In this document: positions 16,976-21,404 of the stretch, piece by piece
Position numbering within the stretch: position 1 is the stretch's first letter
Layout of the letters: every line of letters starts with the position of its first letter
DNA from: Euprymna scolopes
Taxonomy: Eukaryota; Mollusca; Cephalopoda; Sepiida; Sepiolidae
Length of the DNA: 21,404 bases
Direction: 5' to 3'
Assembly (NCBI GenBank): GCA_024364805.1
Contig: JANFOI010000545.1
Span: 1,869-23,272 of the forward strand
Translations under genes and position numbers: made by a program
The notes under the pieces: model-generated
Database searches by the model: none
Seen by the model: only the letters and a program-made list of their open reading frames with translations
Told to the model about the DNA's origin: nothing

Positions 16976-17400
16976 ATTCTTGATAAACGATAGCTGAGTT
17001 TTTAATAAAATTGATAAATAAGTTTATTTAGTTATTAGTTTCTCTCTTAATTATTGAATTTTTAAGTGAAAATTAAAAAAATTAAAAATGAGTTAACGAG
17101 GCATCTCTCGCGCAAAAATATATTTTGATTTTAATTTATTAGTTCAAAATTTTAATTTATTTGTTCAAAATTTGACAGGACGACAATAAATGTTGATAAT
17201 TGATAAAATCATAATTTTAAATAACGCATGAGTATGACAGAAAATAAAAATCTATCATAATTAAAAAACAAAACCAAAAGCCTAACGAAGAATCGAATCG
17301 CTCCCTGTTTTTTAATTTTTGGGTTTTGTTTTTTTTATTGTTTTTACGACTCCAAAAAACATCGTTATAACACATAAGAAAAATATTTTAATTAACTTTA
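16976..17400 (+). repeat. Inner module copy D
   Basis: The fullest copy outside the long inverted repeat. It contains gattcttgataaacgatag, gtgaaaattaaaaaaattaa, gagttaacgaggcatctc, caaaatttgacaggacgac, aacgcatgagtatgac and cgaagaatcgaatcgctccc, followed by aaaaaacatcgttataac. It matches copy B read on the minus strand, including beyond the cgaagaatcg block into the loop-side sequence near 8040. No coding frame is conserved between copies. Confidence 0.75.
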
Positions 17401-17560
17401 AAACGCTTTAAAAAAAGTTTTTTTAAGGAAACAAGTAAAAATATTTTTTAAAAAATATTTTTATTATAATATAATATAATATATTATAATATAATATTAA
17501 AAATATTCATATATTATAATATAATATAAAAAAAACTTATCTTAAAAAACAATATATCTA
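17401..17560. repeat. AT microsatellite following copy D
   Basis: 17459-17528 consists of (TATAA)n-like repeats. The lead-in acaagtaaaaatatttttt (near 17430) also occurs near 8712 in the right arm, so copy D probably extends this far. Confidence 0.7.
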
Positions 17561-17877
17561 TGCAATGGCAAAATTTTTTACAGCCAAACCCTAAGAGGAA
17601 CGATGAGTGTGCAAACCTGGTGATTTTTAATCAAAAGAATTTGATGTTGACCTCATACGTTTCCCATTCTGACCTACCCTTCCCCTTTTATGAAATGATT
17701 AGGTGCCAACAAAAAACTCTAACTCTGAGCGGCATTAAAAATATTTTTTTTGGAATTTTCCATAAATCAAATAAATTTTTATCGTCAACGTTTTGAAGTT
17801 GGAAATGTTGAAGTTGGAAAAAAAGGGCTTTTTAAACCTCTCTAACCCCGTTGAACTGAATTTTTTTTTTGCAATAC
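17560..17877. other. Unassigned stretch with a 78-codon frame
   Basis: The plus-strand frame 17560-17796 (MQWQNFLQPNPKRNDECANL and onward) is unrecognised. The stretch is flanked by AT microsatellite on one side and the dispersed repeat at 17878 on the other. The motif gttgaagttggaaa is nearly doubled around 17793-17820. No host gene signature is seen. Confidence 0.4.
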
Positions 17878-18090
17878 GAAAGGTTTTCCTTAAGTTTAAA
17901 TTTAAGGAAAACCTTAAATAGGAAAACCTGCAATAGGAAAAGTTTTCTTTAAATTCTTTTTAAAGCTTAATCGGCTGGGTGTGACAAACCTGGAATCTCC
18001 AACTTCATCTCTGACCCGATAAAGATGGTTTTTGCAAATACCCCATATGTTGACAGCTCTGATAGCTGAAAGTGGTGTAAATCACAACTT
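17878..18090 (+). repeat. Dispersed repeat, copy 2, with an added hairpin at 17880-17915
   Basis: The arms 17880-17893 (aaggttttccttaa) and 17902-17915 are perfect reverse complements with an 8-nt loop. Copy 1 at 13978 has the same gaaaggttttccttaa running directly into aattttttaaagc. Here an extra stretch of about 55 bp, made of mirrored and repeated aggaaaacct units, lies between. The rest (aatcggct, aacttcatctctgacccga, ttttgcaa, gtgtaaatc) follows copy 1. Confidence 0.8.
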
Positions 18091-18460
18091 GACAAGCCGG
18101 CAACCACATTCACGATTACCGCAGAATCACTTGCGAAACAAAAATTTTCTTTCCAAACGAATTCATTCGTTGCACACAAAAAAAATAACCAAACCGGATA
18201 GTAAATACTATTTTTACGCATGCACTCCGTTTTTGACGGAAGCACAGATGGACGACGGAAACAGCAACAGAAGCTGTTTCCAGGCCCTTTTCAGACTAGA
18301 CCGACAGCGTGCCTTTTCGGTAGGCAGCGTGCCTTTTCGGCAGGCATGCTGCTCTCTCCATGAACTGAACTTTCTCCCTGAAAATAACTTCTCTGAGAAT
18401 AACTTCACGTGTCAACACTCTTATCCTTTGTTGCCTACACGCTGAACTATAATTCTCATT
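18091..18460. repeat. Repeat-derived stretch with a 20-bp tandem pair
   Basis: At 18305-18324 and 18325-18344 the unit cagcgtgccttttcggtagg is doubled with one T/C difference. Near 18380-18408 aataactt recurs with a 15-16 bp period. The sequence around 18256-18340 matches 14705-14780. A 137-codon plus-strand frame (18032-18445) spans all this. It is His/Asn/Ser-rich, unrecognised, and made of repeat units, so I do not call it a gene. Confidence 0.7.
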
Positions 18461-18464
18461 TGAT

Positions 18465-18487
18465 AACCAAGCCTTCGAGGCTTGGTT
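18465..18487. repeat. 10-bp-arm hairpin, 3-nt loop
   Basis: 18465-18474 (aaccaagcct) mirrors 18478-18487 around tcg. It lies just upstream of the CR1-like LINE fragment. It is short, so chance is less excluded than for the longer hairpins. Confidence 0.8.
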
Positions 18488-18529
18488 TCATTTTCATTGG
18501 TTTGTCACTGTAGTAAAGTAATCTGTAAA

Positions 18530-19466
18530 GTAATCTGTTAAGTCCAAAGTAGCTGAGCAGCGGCTTGGTTCCCACCAGTTTTGGCAAATAGCAAACAGAA
18601 TTCTGAACATGTGCTCCATCCCAACTGAGGTAATTAGACAAAGCCAAACTCTTTGTCAATAACTTTGCAGCTAATTCTACCTTTTGCGATCAAGGCCGCC
18701 AACCCCCAATATTTCCTCCTGTATCTGAAAACACACTATGTACGATTCCAGTAAAGCAACTGGCCCGGACGGTATTCTATTGGAATGAATGACTCTCGTC
18801 TTCAGGAGGCCTCAAGTTTTGACAAGCTTCTGAGCTTGACCATTACTCCTGATCTTAAATGGAACACGTACATCAAATCTGTTGCCAAGGTCGCTGGAAA
18901 AATGGTGGGGTCTTTCTATCGATCCAGTGATGATGCAATTCTCTATCTATATAAGAGCCAGGTACGTCCAAGGATGGAATACTGTTGCCACATCAGGAGC
19001 TGCTAAATTACTGTTGCCACATCAGGAGATGCTAGAAAGGACTTGTCCTGATTTGATAGAGTTCAAAATAGACTCGTAGGAGATGCCCTTGCAACTCACA
19101 GAAGAGATGTTGCGAGTTTGTCTCTATTTTTGTCGTTATTTTCATGGAAACACTCGTCTAGCTGTAAACACTATCAATAATTCCCCCCAATCTTTATCTG
19201 TGCCTAAACCTAAACGTACATTCCATGAACAAAGCTTTTTTATTAGAACTGCACGCCTGTGGAATTGTCTTCCGTTTTCCTTCTTTCCGACTGGTTGTCT
19301 TCAAGTCTAACGTAAATAAGTTCTTGATGACCCGCTCCATATAAGTTATCAAATTTAATAAATTTTCATTACTAATGATTATTATATTGTCCAATTTCTA
19401 CTGTACACTCTTATACTTGAGTGGCCCCTTGGCCTTGATAATGTGTTGATACCTATGAAAAAAAAA
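18530..19466 (+). mobile_element. CR1/Jockey-like LINE, 5'-truncated and internally deleted, with A tail
   Basis: Remains of a non-LTR retrotransposon polymerase. In order: FWQIANRILN (near 18578-18607) and AKLFVNNFAANSTF then RQPPIFPPVSENTLC (about 18632-18740) from the linker before RT; SSKATGPDGI (18747-18776), the early RT motif. Then, after a large internal deletion that removes the catalytic core, the C-terminal part SSFDKLLSLTITPDLKWNTY and YLYKSQVRPRMEYCCH (18820-18990), YFHGN (near 19138-19152) and SFFIRTARLWNCLPFSFFP (19236-19292). Here 29 bp are tandemly doubled (18981-19009, 19010-19037), which changes the frame. A 3' UTR of about 160 bases (ccccttggccttgataatg near 19424) ends in nine A residues at 19458-19466, the expected LINE 3' end. 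The copy is dead. It belongs to a different clade from the LINE at 1.6-3.7 kb. Confidence 0.9.
18981..19037 (+). repeat. 29-bp tandem duplication inside the LINE RT C-terminus
   Basis: actgttgccacatcaggag plus ctgctaaatt is followed by actgttgccacatcaggag plus atgctagaa. The family protein has this block once (around MEYCCHIW-G), so one unit is an addition. Few differences separate the units, so it is younger than most decay in this copy. Confidence 0.9.
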
Positions 19467-19990
19467 GTCCAATGTGAACAAGTTCTAATTGAATCGTCCC
19501 CCGTAAGTAATCCAAGACAATGGTAGGGCACTTGCATCGTTTTTTAAAGTAGAGAAAAGGTACAAAAATAAAAATTGTCTCAGTCGTGAAGGATTTCTCC
19601 TTCACCGAAAGAGAACAAGAAATAGAAGTGCAGCATCTGAAGAACAGATACTACACTTTGATCTTGTCCCGAAGGACTTGCATATTGTAACAATGATTGT
19701 ATATTATTCTAATGGCATTCGAGAATATAGCTACATCCAAGGGAGGTCACTTATAGCAATGATTGTTGATGATGACAATGAAGCGGTCACTCGCATAATA
19801 TATTATTGCATATTAATCTAATGAAGCTACATAGGTCCCTTGCATATTATAACATTGATTGTGTATTAATCTGCTTTCCCCTCTTCCCATCATCATCTGG
19901 GGTGAAGTGAAATAACGATCGTGCGATGACCTCATTTAGCGTCGTCCTGTCAATCAAACCTCTTTTAGCTTTATAAGCTTAACACGCTAA
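19467..19990. repeat. Repeat-rich spacer with imperfect 163-bp-period repeat
   Basis: cttgcatattgtaacaatga and attgtatattattct (19676-19710) recurs as cttgcatattataacattga and ttgtgtattaatct (19839-19873), with intermediate echoes (tctaatg, agctacat, atgattgttgatgatga) between them. An earlier part (19600-19670) has tcttgtcccgaaggact after acactttgat. acactttgatcctgtaccgg recurs at 20464-20483. No coding signal. Confidence 0.6.
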
Positions 19991-20052
19991 TCTCACTCGT
20001 GGTCGAGACCATTAAGTACTTGGCATTGGTTTCCACCTCTGGTTCAAAGCTT
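19991..20052 (+). mobile_element. tRNA-like segment, possible second SINE head
   Basis: An A-box-like tggtcgagaccattaagta begins at 20000, and a B-box-like ggttcaaagct lies at 20041-20051, about 30 bases on, which is a tRNA-like spacing. Between them is ttggcattggtttccacctc, recalling a Leu or Ser tRNA middle part. Stems are poorly kept. It is followed by a T-rich run. A decayed tRNA-derived SINE is the best reading, but it is weak. Confidence 0.35.
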
Positions 20053-20272
20053 CCGGGTCCTCCCGACCAAACTTTTTTTTTATTACTTCGCTATTACTTC
20101 TTTAGTTTACCCATACACACGTTTATGCCATTTTTTCCCCTCGTTTTGGTTTTGGGTTTGTTTTTTTTACGTCGTTTTTTTTTAATAATATTTAAGCAGG
20201 GTTATTAATACCCCCCCCCCATACAAACACACCTACAAACACCCGGGCAACGCTATAAAAGCGAAAATGAGT

Positions 20273-20318
20273 GTATGTATGTATGTATGTATGTATGTAT
20301 GTATGTATGTATGTATGT
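20273..20318 (+). repeat. (GTAT)n microsatellite
   Basis: About eleven uninterrupted tetranucleotide units right after gcgaaaatgagtgtatg. It lies 20 bases inside the left terminus of the candidate element. Confidence 0.97.
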
Positions 20319-21215
20319 TCCTTCTTGTGTATGTCTGCAAAAGGCCTTTTTCATCGGCCTTCTCGCTCGGCTCGCTTCTTCTTAAAAGCCGATTTTTAAT
20401 GTGGGCTGGATAGTGCCAATTGACCAGGGTCTTATATGTGGGGTTGTAGTATCTGCTTACTTACACTTTGATCCTGTACCGGCGCGATGCCGGTAAGACG
20501 TCGTTTGAGTTTAGTGTCACATAAATAAAAGCCCAATCAACACGCAAGAAGTTAAAATAGCAATAATTTTGTAAAAATCGACGTAAATAAATCGGGCTTT
20601 TCTAGTTTTAAGCGATAGTAACAACCCCGGGAGCTCGTGCGAAAGAAGTCTTTTGAAAACATACATTCGTGTACGAAATGATCACAGACTTTGCAAAAAA
20701 AAAAAAAAACACGCAACAAACTAAAATTTTGTAAACACGATTACAAGGAGGCCCAAAATTTCAGCCAATCGAAACGCTGTTTCAAAATGAAGTCATGAGG
20801 AGGTAGGGGTGACGTGCATATTCCTATTCTGAACGTTTGTATCTACTTTTATCATTTTTTAATTTAATTATTTTTTATGTCCCTGTTTTTAAATTAATTT
20901 TTTGTTCGAGATTATATAAAATTATGTTTCACTTACATATATTACATATTGCCTTGCATATTATGGAAAATCTATAATTTAAAAACAAAAGTAGAAATAT
21001 TTTTGCTATCAGGGCCATTGGTTAGGTCCCCTCGCAGACCCCGCAAATGCGGGGTGAGGGTGGGGCGCAAGGTCCTTGTGTGCCTGGATGCCGTAAGGCC
21101 ATTTATAACATCACAGAATTATTGCAATGAAAAAAAAAGGACTAACGTGAAAATAATTATCATATTTGTACGTTGAAATGTATCAACTTGTCTTTTTCTC
21201 GCTACCAAATATTAG

Positions 21216-21274
21216 CGGAAACAAACACTCGGGCAACGCCGGGTATCCCGGCGTTGCCCGAGTGTTTGTTTCCG
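21216..21274. repeat. Perfect 28-bp-arm hairpin, 3-nt loop
   Basis: 21216-21243 (cggaaacaaacactcgggca then acgccggg) and 21247-21274 are exact reverse complements around tat. One arm is the right terminal repeat of the candidate element. The other is the same sequence in the orientation of the left terminus. Confidence 0.97.
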
Positions 21275-21346
21275 GACGGGGGGGGGGGAGTTTTAAAAAA
21301 TGTTATGGTAGGTAAGTAGGAAGGATCAAACCCGGAGTCATGAGTC

Positions 21347-21365
21347 ATTATATATATATATATAT
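21347..21365. repeat. (TA)n microsatellite at right edge
   Basis: About nine alternating TA units close to the end of the window. Nothing else is recognisable in the final 100 bases. Confidence 0.9.
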
Positions 21366-21404
21366 GTTGTAAGTAAAACAAATACTGTATATCCTTTAAA
21401 TAAG

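Larger units (their letters stand above)
20211..21288. mobile_element. Candidate 1.08-kb non-autonomous element with C-run/G-run inverted ends
   Basis: The left end has ten C (20211-20220), then a short spacer, then acaaacacccgggcaacgc (20235-20253). The right end, read inward on the minus strand, has eleven C (21288-21278), then a short spacer, then acaaacactcgggcaacgc (21269-21251). The two ends are thus inverted copies with one difference in the 19-bp core. The interior holds a GTAT microsatellite, a hairpin accggc-gcgat-gccggt (20477-20493), a hairpin with arms ccccgc/gcgggg near 21040, A runs, and no gene (a 75-codon frame at 20949-21176 is unrecognised). The right terminus is itself a 28-bp hairpin. 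GC-rich terminal hairpins recall Helitron-type ends, but I see no TC or CTRR ends that I can assign and no target duplication. Confidence 0.5.

Noticed and set aside
18032-18445. 137-codon plus-strand frame as a gene
   Set aside because: It is built over tandem units (20-bp pair, 15-16 bp echoes) and over a repeat shared with 14705-14780. No family signature.
20211-21288. A confident Helitron call
   Set aside because: The terminal hairpin is suggestive, but I cannot point to 5' TC and 3' CTRR ends or to an insertion between A and T, so I leave the class open.

Overview
The window looks like animal (invertebrate) intergenic DNA. It is AT-rich with long A/T runs, it holds decayed retrotransposons of metazoan families (a Ty3/Gypsy relative and two kinds of APE-type LINE), it has tRNA-derived SINE-like pieces and microsatellites, and it shows no bacterial-style gene packing. 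I cannot name the species. I see no intact host protein-coding gene. The longest open frame (167 codons, 16462-16965) matches nothing I recognise and part of it recurs elsewhere in the window, so I treat it as repeat sequence. The window is essentially a graveyard of repeats.

Layout. 1-1618: a broken Ty3/Gypsy fossil (gag tail, zinc knuckles, reverse transcriptase). 1619-3745: pieces of an RTE-like LINE in scrambled order, RT pieces before endonuclease, including a small RT/endonuclease chimera present twice as an identical 86-bp copy. 3770-4022: a TA microsatellite, then a minus-strand tRNA-Ser-like SINE candidate. 4230-5350: AT-rich spacer with a 38-bp direct repeat. 5360-10545: one very long, imperfect, collinear inverted repeat with arms of about 2.2-2.4 kb and a loop near 7600-8100. 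10546-13700: mostly unexplained AT-rich sequence with another copy of the inner module of that inverted repeat and many small tandem duplications. 13700-18450: paralogous pieces of unknown repeat families, a long hairpin (14203-14702), an exact 64-bp direct repeat, a perfect 48-bp palindrome and another inner-module copy. 18530-19466: a 5'-truncated, internally deleted CR1/Jockey-like LINE ending in an A tail. 19467-20200: repeat-rich spacer with a tRNA-like segment. 20211-21288: a candidate 1.08-kb element with a C run at its left end, a G run at its right end and matching inverted termini.

The most interesting pattern is not a gene. Near-perfect hairpins with almost no loop (0-8 nt) recur across the window (1977, 2356, 6207, 9373, 10009, 13200, 16464, 17880, 18465, 21216). 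Where a paralogous copy is available in the window (the opposite arm of the long inverted repeat, or the 13980/17880 pair), the hairpin is present in one copy and absent from the other. These are therefore inverted micro-duplications added after the copies separated. Short direct tandem duplications are equally frequent. This points either to a replication or repair habit of this genome (template switching) or to an amplification or assembly artefact. The window alone cannot separate these.
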